Positions 34,357 to 47,659 of a DNA stretch of 64,000 bases are shown here, piece after piece. The translations under genes and the position numbers were made by a program. The notes beneath the pieces are model-generated. The model was not told where the DNA came from. It ran no database searches and saw only the letters and a program-made list of their open reading frames with translations. The first letter of the stretch is position 1. The number at the start of each line of letters is the position of its first letter. The DNA lies in assembly GCA_015680685.1 (NCBI GenBank), contig MNCI01008292.1:133957-197956 (forward strand). Direction: 5' to 3'. Origin of the DNA: Gnetum montanum (lineage: Eukaryota; Streptophyta; Gnetopsida; Gnetales; Gnetaceae).

Positions 34357-36020
34357 TGTTGGCTACCGTTTGGGACGCGACCGCCAACGAGTCTCCTCGA
34401 ACAGGATTTAGGTGCCTGCTGGTCTCTAGCAACACCAAGGCCTAGATACCTCCATATAAACTTAGTAGTTAATGTGAGTATGTGTGTGCGCTGTTGCGGC
34501 ATGCAGTTGTGAAACATGAAACGATTGCGTTATGTGTGAACTATAGATGACTTGTCTTAAAGAGATTCAGCCAACTTTGCCAAGTACTGTGAGTTGTTGA
34601 AAGTTTCCTATTTTGTTCAACTGCCTAGTCTACGCGGTTCTTATAATACCTACTTGTAACAAATAAAATTTTGCAAAAACATTTGAGCACAACTCCGCAA
34701 TCTAATCCTAATTTTCCCCATAGAAAGAGATAGTTCCACAAGAAAACTAGAAATAGAGCAAGATTCGATGGAAATAAGCAGAAAAGAAAAGAAAGCAGAT
34801 TTGTGTAGACCTCAAATATTTAAACAAGGTAAAATGACACGAGTAAACACTTCGCAATAAAGCTATCCCAAATTCAATATCTACGAATTGTTCAAACTTC
34901 CAAGGCTCAAACAAGCAATATCTTCAAGACAATCCTACTATGCTACCAAAAATTGCTGCGTAAACTACCACGTACGAGACTCCATTTTGACTAGATAATA
35001 GATGTCAACGATTGCATTCAAACAGAACCTTTAAAAGACTTGACAATTTCTGATTGAAATACCACGGGAATTCACTTTAAAGATAAAAAGAAGCTATTCT
35101 GGTCCCATCAAAATACCAAAGATTTTCTGAACCCTCTCGACTACTGAATTGTTCAACGGCGTGACTACAAACAGAGGCTCTCTTACAACAATCCCAATAG
35201 CAGTTCCCACACGTTGCACAATAACGAAATTTACTACTAAAATGCTCTTAAGGCTTTTAAACACAAGCGCTTCTATGGCAAAATTTTAATAGAAATTTCT
35301 ATCGGGCAACAAGAACAGTAAGAGCAATCTAAAAATCCCAAAATTACTTGCCAAGGATGATACTATCTAAACCACTAGCTAAACAATTTAAACAAAATAA
35401 AAAATGAAATGCATAACTCACAGGACCATGACAAAGAGGCTGAAATCTTTCCTTTAGCAAGCCATCTTACAAGCAATCGTCTTTACAAATCTTCTTTGCA
35501 AATGCTCTTCTCAAGATCCCAAAGTGTCTTCAAGTGAGAGCCTAAGTGCTAACTAGTAGCCTTCAAAGTGTGATGTATGAGACCTCCCAAAAGTCTCTTC
35601 TCCAAAGTTTTTTTTCCAAAAATTATCCTTCCAAAAATCCCCTTTTCTCTTCCTCATGAAGCCTTTTTATAAGGTTTACAAGGTAGTTACATGCCAAAAT
35701 ATCCTAGCTAACTTTTCTCCCAAGTAACTTGGCCAACCAATTAGGAGATTACTTGCCCAACAAGTTAGGAGGTTACTTGCCCATTTAATTAGGAGGGAGT
35801 TAGGAAGTTATTCATAAAGTTAGAAGGAATTAATATTTGTAAATATTATAAATATTACCTTTATAAGTAATTTATTAAAATAAATCTAAAATCCCTAATT
35901 TAATTTAATTTAATTTAAATTTTAAATACTAAGTATCATTAATCTCTAAGATTTTACCATTAAAAATATAATATAATATCCATCTTATTGGTGGTAGCGG
36001 TAGTTAATTTATCCTTTCTG
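34357..36020 (-). mobile_element. LTR-X copy 1, LTR-like element in minus orientation
   Basis: Read on the minus strand, an A+T-rich U3-like part (36020-35830) and direct repeats of TTAGGAG-type sequence (about 35735-35810) are followed by a TATA-type CTTATAAAAAGG near 35665. The rest resembles a long R-U5 and ends GGTAGCCAACA at 34357. The last 140 bp (34357-34500) match 62268-62408 in inverted orientation, and the U3-like part matches 61130-61292. It joins directly to the end of element A's pol. Its upstream end probably lies in the following N gap. Confidence 0.6.
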
Positions 36021-36297
36021 NNNNNNNNNNNNNNNNNNNNNNNNNNNNNNNNNNNNNNNNNNNNNNNNNNNNNNNNNNNNNNNNNNNNNNNNNNNNNNNN
36101 NNNNNNNNNNNNNNNNNNNNNNNNNNNNNNNNNNNNNNNNNNNNNNNNNNNNNNNNNNNNNNNNNNNNNNNNNNNNNNNNNNNNNNNNNNNNNNNNNNNN
36201 NNNNNNNNNNNNNNNNNNNNNNNNNNNNNNNNNNNNNNNNNNNNNNNNNNNNNNNNNNNNNNNNNNNNNNNNNNNNNNNNNNNNNNNNNNNNNNNNN
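36021..36297. other. Assembly gap (277 N)
   Basis: This is a run of N. Open frames predicted across it are artefacts. The start of LTR-X copy 1 probably lies inside. Confidence 0.99.
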
Positions 36298-38410
36298 TGT
36301 AGATTCTTCAAGCAACGTCCACCAGGGTTTTAAAGGCATTTGCCGTTGCTGCGGATGAAAACCTAGATTTTTTCATCGTGCAAAATAGGCGTCCATTCTT
36401 CTGAAATCCACAAGTGCCTCTACTAGAATCGATGATATATTCGCTGCGTTTTGCCCTAAACTGACCTCAGTTCTGTTTGGCTTTCTGCACGCGATTGCTA
36501 CCCGAAACCCCCTTTAACTTGGCTCAGTGGTGAAAGAAGGGCCTCCCATGCGCTCCATGAACTCAAGTTCTGCGTCTCGCGTGTTGACAACATAAATCCG
36601 GATGATGCGTGGGCGCAGTCCTGAACGACAAGCCAAAGGATTTGCCCCAAAACCACGACATTCAGTTCTATTTTTCTGATTTCGTTTTTTGTCTCCGGCA
36701 GCATTAACAATGGGCCTTTGGACATACATGAATTTGGGTTTGTCTACAATACAAAAACCTTTACATCCTTTGATAATTTTAAATTTACAGATTCAAAACT
36801 TGTTGGTAGTCCGTTAGGTCCTTCACTTGCTTCCAACTCTTAGCCGATTTTTGATAATCCATTACCCACGATGTTGTCTATTTTGCCAATATTAACAGGG
36901 AGTATGCTTTCTTGTGGTAAATAATCACCTCCTTCCTTTTTTTTTATTCCAATCTTCACTTAAGAAAATAACTTGGCATTTTAATTTACTTTCCAAGAAG
37001 GCTTCAACATCAAGATTATTTACCATTGGCTTGCTTCTCCAAGAATACCCATTAACTCACAATACTAAACTGCAAATTTACAACCAGGGATTGTGCTAAT
37101 TTTGAACAAAATATTCCAACTGCTCCATGTAATGGCCAAATGTGCCAACATTAACTATATAAGTAGCTCATCAATTTTTCATCATTTTTGTTTTACACAT
37201 TTTTGGTTTTGCAACTTTTTGTTTTACACATTTCTTTATTTTACATCTTCTTATTTTCATGTTATTAATATTTTCTAATTTTTGGTTTACAACATCATCA
37301 GTACATTTGTTATTTCTTAAATATTTTACACTTTCTTTTATATTTTTTTTATTTTGGTATGATTTTCTAACTTTTTTTTTAATAAGTGCTAGACATAGTT
37401 GTAATTCATTGCTTGATGGTGGTATGTACTATTTTGTTATTTGATTGTTGGTGTCTAGATTCTATCTTTGAATTTTTTTACTAATAATGAGTTCATGGTT
37501 TCTTTTCATGCAATAGGTAGTGAGTCCACAACATCCACCTATCCACAAAATCTATGGTTTTCCTTATTCTAAAAATGTGCAGTCCCTTTTTCATTAACAA
37601 AACTATAAAGAATCTGTGACTTTGGTAGTTTTCAGCATTGGAATGGACTCAAAGGTTCAAACATGGTGTGACTTCAAGGGGATTTGGTATTCTTTGTGCT
37701 TTTCTACTTGCTTGGGTGCATGTGTGTTTTCATGGATTTCTTAGCGTTCCATGTCAACTAAGAAAAGGAAGTTGAATAAGTCTTTACATGGTGTGGTTCT
37801 CATAAAAAAATGATGGGAATTCAAAGCACACCCCTTAGACATAATAAATGAAGAAGTATTTGCATGATGTGGTTCTGATTTCAGAAAAAAAAAACCCAAT
37901 GGGAAGAATCCCTGTAGGAAGAAGAGGAAAACTTTAAAGCTTACTCCGAGCATGAGGGCTCCTTCCATACTATCTTCCAATGATTGATCCCTAGACTAGC
38001 TCTTCCATAGTTCCATTTACCTATTCTCTTTGAGATGGTCATAGCACTAGCATCACCATCTAGGTTAACGCCCATTATAGCAATGCACCAAACACATCCT
38101 AATGCACTAGCTTCCTTTAGCTTGTCCTTCATGGCATCACTACCACCATCCAGCCATTGTTGCCTAGTATCATCAAGTCAACTCAACCACATTTCCACAT
38201 AGGCCTATCTCTAGGCCCCATTCAACTTAGGCACCCTACACCTTGCCTGTCTTATAAGTGCCCCTAGTGTTGGCCCAACCCACATATGCATCGCCTGTCC
38301 TGATTATTGTCCCTGTAGCACAACCCACACATCAAGCCCATTCAATGATTTTGAAACTTGTAATAAGTCCATGGACCACATAGTTAGTCCAATAATAAGT
38401 CGCGTAAGCA
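36298..38410. other. Unassigned stretch between LTR-X copy 1 and the Tat-like gag
   Basis: 36298-36730 is richer in G+C and on the minus strand holds a 71-codon frame (36514-36729, containing RPRIIRIYVVNTRDAE). I could not assign it; the overlapping frame 36498-36725 is also open. 36730-37740 is T-rich with a TATATAAG near 37157 and no coding signal. 37740-38410 may be the decayed front of the Tat-like gag, since the plus strand is Pro/Ser/Thr-rich like 57760-58450. No LTR of the Tat family is recognisable here. Confidence 0.4.
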
Positions 38411-41175
38411 ACATAGCTGATTGGAACATCTTACAACTTAGACTAGGCGTTCTAGATGATTCAAATCCTGATGGAAGAGGTGAAGCTGCTCAAGGTTGCC
38501 TCCACCAAAATCGTCAAAGTATTGAATTTTTCCCAAGATGATCCTATCAATCTTGTGATCCCACCACTAACTCTCTCGGCTAGGGCCACGTTGCCTTAGT
38601 TCATAAAATACAGTGGTGAGGGGGGACCCCAACGCACATCTAGTTACATTTAGGTCAGAGTGCTTGCTGTTGTAGACATGGTCACATGCCATCATATGTG
38701 TGTTTGTCATGTCACTCACTAGCAAGACACTAGATTGGTACCATGCATTACCCAGAAGCTCTATCTCCTCTTTGGGGGATGTTCTAAGCCAATTCGTGAT
38801 GCACTTCAAGTACAACTTGAAGCTGGAAACCATCCTAGACCAACTAATGCAAATCAAGTAGGGTCACTTAGAGCCCATACAGAAATTCATCCAACATTGG
38901 AGTGCCTCGTTAAATGAAATACAAGAGTCAATAGTCAAAACACACCTCTTGGCCATATTTAAGGATGCAATTAATGACTTCATAAAGTCAAAATTGTGCT
39001 ACTTAGGTTCATAGTCTCTAAGCCAAGCCTTTGCCTAGACCAAGAGCATATAGGATGCAGTAGAAGCTAGTAAGGACCTAGCCTATGTGGCCTACAAAAA
39101 CCTGGATGCAGAGAAGGATAAGGATAAAGGGAAGCAAAATGCAAGGGTGATGACTATGGCTAAAGAGGCCAAAATAACTAACCCAAGGCAAATGGATAAG
39201 CAACCTAGAGCACCAGCTAACAAAAAAGATGCCAACCTTAGCATTGCATTAACCAACCAGCCCACATCACTAGTGGCCACAATGCATGCTACTCCAAGGC
39301 CTAACTTTAAGTGAAAGGATCACTCCAAGTACATCTCACTACCATTAAAACCTTCAAAACTATTGGACCGATTGCTAAAGGCTAGAGGTATCTAGTACAA
39401 GTAGATGTCTGAAGATGCTTGCAAAAGACATGATAGATATTGCGAGCTAGTAAGGAATCCCATGTTGGTACCACAAAATAAGCGTCCTCCCGAAACACTT
39501 TAGACTAGATTGATTCTATCACTACCACCAGTTGCCCGACCATAACACTAATTTTTGCATAGCCTTGCAAGATAATCTCCAAAGAATGATTGATAGAGGT
39601 GAGCTAGTACTTGACATGGCTATAGTTAAACCTCAAAAATAATCTATGATGATGTATAAGAACCCTCTAAGTGTGGAAAAAACCAACTATGTCATAAACA
39701 CTATCACCATTGATGATAACTTGGAACTGGTGTAGTGGCCACTCATGGTCCATGTGCCTTGTGGTAGCACAAGGGTCTCCTTGGCCCCTATAAGTTTGAG
39801 GCCCCGTTTTGTCATTAGAGTGTCATCTTAAGTGCCTACCACACCTTTCATGGTTAGGGTCCCATATCATGTTGTAATAATAACTATTCAGCCATCCTTT
39901 GTCATTAGGATGCCACAACATGTTGGTCCCTCACCTACCCAAAGTTTGGTAGTAGGCAACGTTTCAATAGTGGGCAATGTATTGGTTTCTTTTCTTCCAA
40001 GGGCTAATCTTGCTGGCAACATCAACAGGCCCTTTAGGTGACAACCCAGGAGGCCCAATGAGCATCTTGCAAATAGAATGATTAGGTAATGTTAAGAGTT
40101 AAGGGCACAAGGTCCACCAAAGCTGGTACCCCTATCTGCAGCCCCCATGGAGGCAAATAAATAGTCCACAACCAACAATTCACAACCAAGCACTGAGGCC
40201 CCTATGTAGGGCAAGCCAACAAAGCCCAAGTTTCCTCCACAAGAGATCCATCTCTTAGGACATATGAAAGAAGTCAAAGTTAGTAAAAACATAATTGATG
40301 GCAGAGACTTCATGGATGCATCGGCCAAAGTTAAGTAAGCATTGAAGTAGAAGAACATAACATTGAGCATGTATGACCTAATCATGACCTCATTTGCCTA
40401 CCGCGAAGCACTAGTGTAGGTGTTGACCTCCATTCCTATCATGGAGGACATCCCTACATATGAGAACTCCATCCATGTAGTGATGTTGCCTTCCACACCA
40501 TAGGAATTGAGCTTCACATCCCTAAAATTACATAATGAGGCAATTAAGGTTAACCCTGAGAAGGATGAGGTCATAATGGCACCCATGTTCATCACCATAC
40601 GTGTTGGACAATGTAAGATTTGGAGAGTGCACATTGATGATGGGGCAGCAACAAACATGATTCTGTACACCATCGTGGACAAACTAGGCCTTGCGAACCG
40701 AATCAAGCCAATGAAAACCACATGCCTAAAATCCTTTAATGTGTCACACATCATCGTTAGGGGTACTATCACCATAGCCTTCATGGCAAAGGAGCAATTC
40801 CTCACCATTACTGTATTTATCATTGTAGAGAAAATGCTGGGCTTTACCCTGATTTTGGGTAGATTGTGGCTACCCCAACTATGAGTCGTCTAGTTTCTAA
40901 TCCACCAAGAAATCCACCTTCCATACGAAGTGGTGAGGTTATCATCTATGGTGATAACATAGCCCCTATAGCCATCAACAACATTAATACAAAGCAAGGG
41001 TCAGAGGTGGAGTTTCCTAATGATATGTCTGTAGCAAAGAACAACAACGAAATGCATGAGGTTGACATACCTGAAAGGATGGAAGAAGCTGGTGACCTAT
41101 CAAAAGACGTCCTATGGGTAGAATTTCCTTTCAACATAGCAAGTGAGGATCAAGGAGACTACCGAATAGTGTAAT
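38410..41175 (+). pseudogene. gag-pro: Tat-like Ty3/gypsy gag and protease pseudogene (element C)
   Basis: Broken plus-strand frames align with element D. Gag begins with a helical segment (EEVKLLKVASTKIVKV; D has EEVKRLKAAGSDTIQV), followed by INLVIPPLTLSARATLP, then capsid-like sequence to about 39080, and a Lys-rich stretch at 39087-39314. A block near 39380-39440 (SEDACKRHDRYCELV) precedes the protease part. The open frame 40507-40884 contains the aspartic protease signature VHIDDGAATNMI and the family's closing block LILGRLWLPQL. The intervening part with QEIHLLG near 40240 matches QEIRLLG in D at 63165. The many stops show decay, but the protease frame itself is intact and keeps its Asp. 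Confidence 0.8.
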
Positions 41176-41519
41176 ATACTTCCTACATTCTTCCTAAACC
41201 ACATCAGATTAGGAAGCAACTATGTGACAAAGGTACCCCCTTAGCTCGAAATGCACTAGGTGCTTGCCTACCCCTTGCTTCTACACATCATGTATTTTAC
41301 CTTTCACTTACATTGCGCTAGTTTACTCATTTACATTTTGCTGGATTGCTTAGATTATGCATCGTCTCACTTTGTCCATGCATTTGTTCACTTTGTTTAT
41401 GGATTCATGTGCTTAGTTTACGCATTTGCTCATTTAGTTTCTCCTTTAGTAGTTATTATAAAAAACATCAAAATGCACAAAAATCATAAAATCCAAAATC
41501 ACAAAAGAGAGATAGTAAT

Positions 41520-41790
41520 ACATGGCCTACCATGGCCTTAAACTAGTAATGTTACCCCTTACCATGGTTTTAAACTGGCAATGTTGTGGCCCAAATGACC
41601 CAGCAATCTATGGTCTAGAAGGGCCTAAAGCTATTGCCTTCAATCCCTTTACAGTGGCATAAAATGGCCTTAAACCATTATTGTGGCTTGAAACTAGCAG
41701 CCTTGACCTGCTATGGCATTAAAACTAGCAATGTGTGGCCCAAAATGGCCAAAAACTTGCTATGGCCTTAAACTAGCATGGAGCCCACAA
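41520..41790 (+). repeat. Degenerate tandem array, units about 30-36 bp, core TATGGCCTTAAACTAGCA
   Basis: About eight units with the core (C/T)(A/T)ATGG(C/T)(C/T)TTAAACTAGCA follow each other after the protease, interspersed with GTGGCCCAAA. The same core (TATGACATTAAACTAGCA) makes up the array at 51091-51514 after the integrase. Confidence 0.7.
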
Positions 41791-42299
41791 TGGCCTAGTC
41801 ACATAATCATCACATAATCCTAAGTTAGCATCCTAATTCATAATGTTACAAGCATAGAAAGTGCATAGCAAATGACCATATAGGGATAAAAGTTTACACC
41901 ATACACATAGTAAATAATCATCCATAAAATGTAATATGCATAGTAGTAAAGGACATGAATAACATTGAAAGAAAAAATGTATCAAAAAAGACTAGCAAGG
42001 GGTACATATAGTCATGCTCAACAAGTGGTACTATGTGGGGGTGGAAGTTCTTCTCCCTCCACTGCATTACTGGGGCATGCAGCATCACCTAGTACCTACC
42101 ACCATAATTGTAGAAAATACGTGCAATTAGTAAGCAAACATGCACTTTACAAGCTAACTAAAAGCATAAAAACCATAAAAAAACTAATTCGAGAGGGTCT
42201 CACATCGGTGAGTTCTAGAGGTAACTTTCCTAGGCCAACCTCCAATCACTAAAGAATCTTAGCTTTAGAAAGTTACGTCAAATCCTCCTGGCCAAAGTC

Positions 42300-45200
42300 A
42301 ACACCCTCAAGGGTCTTACCTTTGTCCATGGTGGTCCATGTGGGAGACTCCATCAAAAATGTAGTAGAAGAGGCCTCTTTGGAGGGGGATGATCTCCCTT
42401 ATAAGAGATTCACTCATGATTGTACTCTACACGAATAAGTCATATGCTTGCTTCTCGTTGATCACCTTAAGAAACATCGTGAGGTGACAATGTTTGGTAG
42501 AATCCTCCTTGTACCATCGTAGGTATGCATCACACTCTCACTTGTATTGATGCGTATGGTTCTTTTACGTTTGTCCCCATCAATAGACCTTCATGTTGTA
42601 ATTCTTCTAATCTTGGTTTATTTGGGTTGGCAAGTCCATCTAGAGCCACTGCTCTATTAGCTCCTACATGACCTCATTCTTACCTCTAAGAGCTGTCCAA
42701 TTGGGCATACTTGATCTCAGAGGTACATCAAGTGTCATCTCCCTATGACTTAGCTACTATGAAGTCATATCTAGATTGAAGATCTTTGATCTTCTAATCC
42801 TTGTTGGTCACCCTCTCCTGCAGTTTGTGCAGGTGTTTCCATAGGTGCTCATTTGAATGCTTGTAGACCCATAATGCTTTTGCATAGGAAAGCGTACACT
42901 TGTTAGATGTCTCGTACATGTGATGAGGCACTTGATCAACTTTCAAGAGGAAGGTCAAGGAGGGAATCCACCTTGGCCACCTTGCTCATATCTCACTATA
43001 GCTTAGGACCTGTAGGTGTTGCACACATATTAGCACCCAAGCATTTGAGCAAGATAGCACAAGGTAAATAACATTGCACACATATTGAGCTCCAGGTCTA
43101 CTTGCTGCAAGTGGTCCACCATGTCCTCAACGATACCTTTCATGAAGGTGAATTTATTTGGCATATCTACCCATGGATCCATGTGGTAGGTAGATGTGGG
43201 ACTGCTGGTGGAAATGTTTGATGCTGTAACATAAATATGTAATTAGCATATGGCCTAACAGCTAAAGATACTAGAGCAAACAAGGGAAGATAAATGGAAA
43301 TACAAGTAGATTACCTAGAAAGCCCGTAGGTGTGAGTGTAGGGGTTCACCTAGCTACGTACTATTAAAAAAATTATCAAAATCACCCCCATTGGGGTGGA
43401 GCAACCCCTATTCTTCCAAATGCTGGAGGGCCTTGACCACCTAGTGAGGATCACCTCCTTGGAAATCCTCCTCCTTAGCTTAAGGAGGTGCTTCCTCTAC
43501 TGCTACCCTTGTAGTTTGCTCTTCTATTTCTACAATTAACACATATAGCACATTAGAATGCATATTACATCACTAACTAATTAACAATATAGTATAATAG
43601 AAAAAACATAAAATGTAAAAATACATACATTAATGCAACTAAGACATCTAAGAAGTTACATGCACTAACCTGCAACATTTGCATGCAAGCTTTGAATCTT
43701 GATGTGGATCATTTTGCTACTTGGCTTTCTAATCTTAGGAGAAATTTATTCTTGAGGATGTGGCCTCTTAATCTTGGCCTTAGATGGCCCCATTATCTTG
43801 CTATATAGCAATTTGCCTTGCTTACATCCCTAGTGCCAATTGGAGGACCCTCACCTGCACTATCGTACAAGTAATGTGAGTGCCCCATGGGATCCTTGGT
43901 CATTACTAACAACGACTTGTCGATTCCCTTTAGAGGATCCTACATGCATGTGGTCAAGAACATATGCTTGATCCTTGGCTTATATAGCTACTCACAGTCC
44001 TACATTACCCATCACCTATCATCTTGCATAACCAAGAGCTTCGTGATCCTTTGTAGATATCCTGTGAAGAATGCAAAGTGGATGTGAGACCTTGCCTAGA
44101 GGTTGAATCATAGCCTAGAGCTCTTCACATGTAGGCTGGTGGCTATATATGCTACCCAATTGAACCTTGTGCCCTCTAGAAATATCTTGTTTATTACTCG
44201 TGCCTATACCACCCCAAGGATCTTTCCTTGGAAAAGTAGCTTTGGAAAGGCATGAGCACAGAATAGAGGATAGAGCTCCCACAACTTATGCACTAGCACA
44301 TCTTTGATAGGGATGGCCTTGTGAGATTAAGTGTCCTCCAACTAGTCCTCGATCTCTCCTCTATGGTCCACCTCCCTATTGGCCTTATCGATAATCATTG
44401 GGCAATCAATGGGAATGCCAAAGAGGTTAACAAAGAAGGCCTTGCTGAGGTCCAATACTACTATCACACTGTGCACCTAGGTGATGAACTAATTGATGTT
44501 GCTACTAAAGGAGTTGATGATGATGACCATTTTTGCCACTGGGATACTCTGGATGAGGGCCAAGAATAGGTCCATCAACTTAGCATGCGTAAGTTGAGCC
44601 GTCAGTGCATCTCGTGCTTTGTGGCATAGCCAATGTTTCACATCCTCCACATTTCCATACTTCATGATGAGGGTGGTGTTTGTGTGGCTTGTAGTGATCA
44701 TTGTTACCTTAGCTGAGGAAATCACTACTGAAACACAACACAAATCAATGTTAGCATCATGAAAATGAGGCAAACTGAAAAGCATATACAAGCAACCACA
44801 TGATCCAAAACATGGATGTGTATGTGGCACAAATGGGATGTGAGATGGTGGTGGTGCTATAATCATCTCCTGAGTGTTAATCTCACCACCAACCCACTTC
44901 TCATCCAACTAGTTGTGGATCCTGCATCACTTGTATGCCTTCAAGTATCAGGTGGGGTAGGCCTCCACATCGGGTCCCACCTACTCAATCACGGTTGCCC
45001 AGACATTTGTGCTAGATGAGAACACCTCTAAGGCAGTATGGGTCAAGGTTAGAGCATTCACCTTATCATGTAGGCCCTTCTCATCAACTATGAACCTAGC
45101 ATTAATCACAAGCCATTAGTAGTTTAACATGAGCTAGTAGCGAAAAACACTATGAGAACTATAAAAGCACTTACCCTCCAGTGTAGTAGATAGTTCCAGA

Positions 45201-45560
45201 TGAGTTCTAGAATAGGGTATGCACTTTTATTGCAATAGAAAGGGTGTTGCTCTTATTATAACAAGTAAACCCTATCATGTGCCATACCCTAGATAGATGC
45301 CGAGTGCTCCTAGGACATCTACCTAAACCACTTGACCCATCAACATTAACAGTGGACTCATCTGAGATGAACTTTAGGATGCCTTGGTTAGCCCTAAGCA
45401 ACAATGTCTTGGTGATAGCACTAGCAGCCTCTACCATCAAGTGCGACGACATGATCACATTGAACTATTGCAATAGGTATTCCAAGAACTCATGAGGCCT
45501 TGGATGGAACCACATCACCTAATAGCCCACTTGCATATTTGGTGTAGGCATGTTAGGGAT
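42300..45560 (-). pseudogene. Antisense accessory ORF relic of a Tat-like element
   Basis: A long decayed coding region runs opposite to the surrounding gag/pol. From its 5' end (minus strand) the visible blocks are PTPNMQVGY and WFHPRPHEFLEYL (about 45480-45560), then the open frame 45207-45458. Another open frame follows at 44489-44908 (with VEDVKHWLCHKARDAL). Next come FFVNLFGIPIDCPMII (about 44390-44450), KLWELYPLFCAHAFP, GTRFNWVAYIATSL (about 44130-44170) and DPMGHSHYLYDSAGEGPP. The 3' part is a coiled-coil-like segment (HKLQERVTNKD, about 42800-42840). Extra ORFs in antisense orientation between pol and the 3' LTR are documented for plant Tat elements. The GTRFNW pattern resembles what is often labelled a putative plant transposon protein domain. 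I infer no biochemical role. Confidence 0.55.
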
Positions 45561-45749
45561 AGGTTCGCTCATGTAGCATAGGATGCCCATGAGATCAACT
45601 ACTATCAAAACAAGCTTTAGTAGCATCTTGTAATTAGCAAGCAATAGGAAAAGCATTAGCACACACACATAGATGAAAATTTTGGCATTAAAATTACTAA
45701 CATAAATTAGCCTAAATTAGCAAAAATGCAATTTTGGCAATACACTCTA

Positions 45750-47400
45750 GGACCCCTCAAGTGTAGAATGTTGCTTAACTCATTCGATGCGCCTAGCATT
45801 CACCAAGGTATAGCATGTTTTTATAGGCTTAGTGCTACATTTATCAAGACTAGTGTCATGCATAATTAACAAAATTTTGGTGATCTTTTTCTAACTCCAA
45901 ATTACCTTAGTGGAAAGTGTAGTTTGGAAGAAGGTAAAATGTTTCTAACTCTAGGCTACCTTAGTGAAGCGTATGGTTTGAAAATGAAATTTTTTTTTTC
46001 TAACTCCTAGACTATCCCCAACTACGCTTTGGAACATGGAGAGTGTAGTCTAGATAACCAAAATTTTGGCACTCACTAGCAGCTACCCATGACCATGGAG
46101 AGCATAGTCTCCCCATGGTGTCATGTCCAAAAATTGACCTTGCCCTATCAATGCAGCAAGCTACACCTTGTCATTGCCCTTATAGACTCTACTAATCACA
46201 ACTGTGACCGTGTTGCAGTGCACAATGATGGCCATGGCCCCTATGGTCACAAACAATCATATATGACCTAGAACCCTTGCTCATAGTCCTAGTTCATGTG
46301 CAGCCCTTGTGTGCCCCCATATCTTGCAATTGCATCACAAATGACACAAAAAGGAAAACCTTGTGGCCCCGATGTAATGGTGGTCATGACCCCTATTGCT
46401 AACCATTGTGCAATGTGCAGTCCCAAACCCGATGCCCCTGAAATTAGAACAAATAGTTTTCTTCATTGTGGCATGTGTCCTAGCAAAAATGGTGTAGATC
46501 ACGGTTGCTTTGTAGTGCACGGTGGTTGCCACTTCCCTTGTGGGTGCGTTGTGGTGTGCAACATGCAAAACACATAAATCCCCAAAATCCATGCTGTAAA
46601 AATCCTCTGTGGCTTTCCCATCCCCAAAAAACCCTACACGTGCCCCTCAAGACCCAAGTGGGCAATATAGATGTAGAACCCTCCCTTTCATCGTGTTGCA
46701 CCACGCCAGTGCATAGCTGTGGTAGCCACTACCATGGTAGGGTGCATAGGGTAATGCATAGGGCTATACTCTCAACCCCTCAGTGCCATAGAAAACAAAG
46801 ATAGAAACCCTCCATACCATTGTGTCCTCGCTATCGCTACACCAATAATGATGCACAACCATGACTATCATTGCTTTGGCAGAGTGCTATGGTAGGGCAT
46901 GAAAAGCTATGTTTTTGGAAAACCCCACAAGAATGTAAAAAAATGAAAATGGAGACAAAAGGAAGATCATAGTTAGTTTCCTTGGCTAATGTCGATAACC
47001 TCCTCTCCTCCACGCATGCCTATGGTAGATGGCCCAGTGCTCTCTCCCCCTTGAGGATGTTCGCCAGTCTTGGGTGTAGGCATCCACTTTGGTGCATTAT
47101 CTTTCCCTTGACTATGCTCTCCATTGGCAGTGATAGTAGAAGTAATAGAAAGACTATGCTCCCAACGTCATGGTGAAAAAGAAAGAAAATGACAACTTAC
47201 CCTGGTAAAACCATGCCTATATACTCTCCCAAGGTCATTTAATGATCCACCATCCTAAAACTATGCTCCACACTGAATGCCCACTAGAGAGCGTAGTTGA
47301 GTGAGAGCACAGTTAGCCATAGTTAGCTGAAAATCATGATTTTTTGCTATCTCACAAACACATGAGTATGACCAACCCTCCTTGGAATGACATGTTTGGT
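45750..47400 (+). mobile_element. U3/LTR-like sequence of the Tat-like family (partial)
   Basis: This stretch repeats GGAGAG(T/C)(G/A)TAGTC, AACTACGCTTT and AGTTAGC-type words. These are the same words that build the U3 repeats of the LTR at 52741-54411. It therefore looks like part of an LTR or pre-LTR region of a related copy. I could not find clean LTR ends. Short open frames in it have no recognisable motifs. Confidence 0.4.
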
Positions 47401-47659
47401 AGGTCTATGGCCTATCAAGGCCTAAAATTGGCAAAAACATGTTTACCTTTCATCGCGACTTACATGCATACTTAGGCAAATTTCATTGGATTGATTTTTC
47501 CATTTTTTGCATATTAACTTAATTAAAATAGGTGCCACTTGGTGTTTTTCTAGTTTATTTTGTAGAAACATGACATGGCTATGCACAAGCAGATCTTCTC
47601 ACCTTTGGTCCTCATGGGGTCTCATGGTGACATTAAGTAATGCATTAAACCTTATTGCC

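Noticed and set aside
34357-36020. 5' LTR of the Tat-like element C
   Set aside because: Its sequence and termini differ from the Tat-like LTRs at 52741 and 55832, and its TATA box points the other way.
36004-36339. Open frames across the 277-N gap
   Set aside because: They consist almost entirely of N and carry no information.
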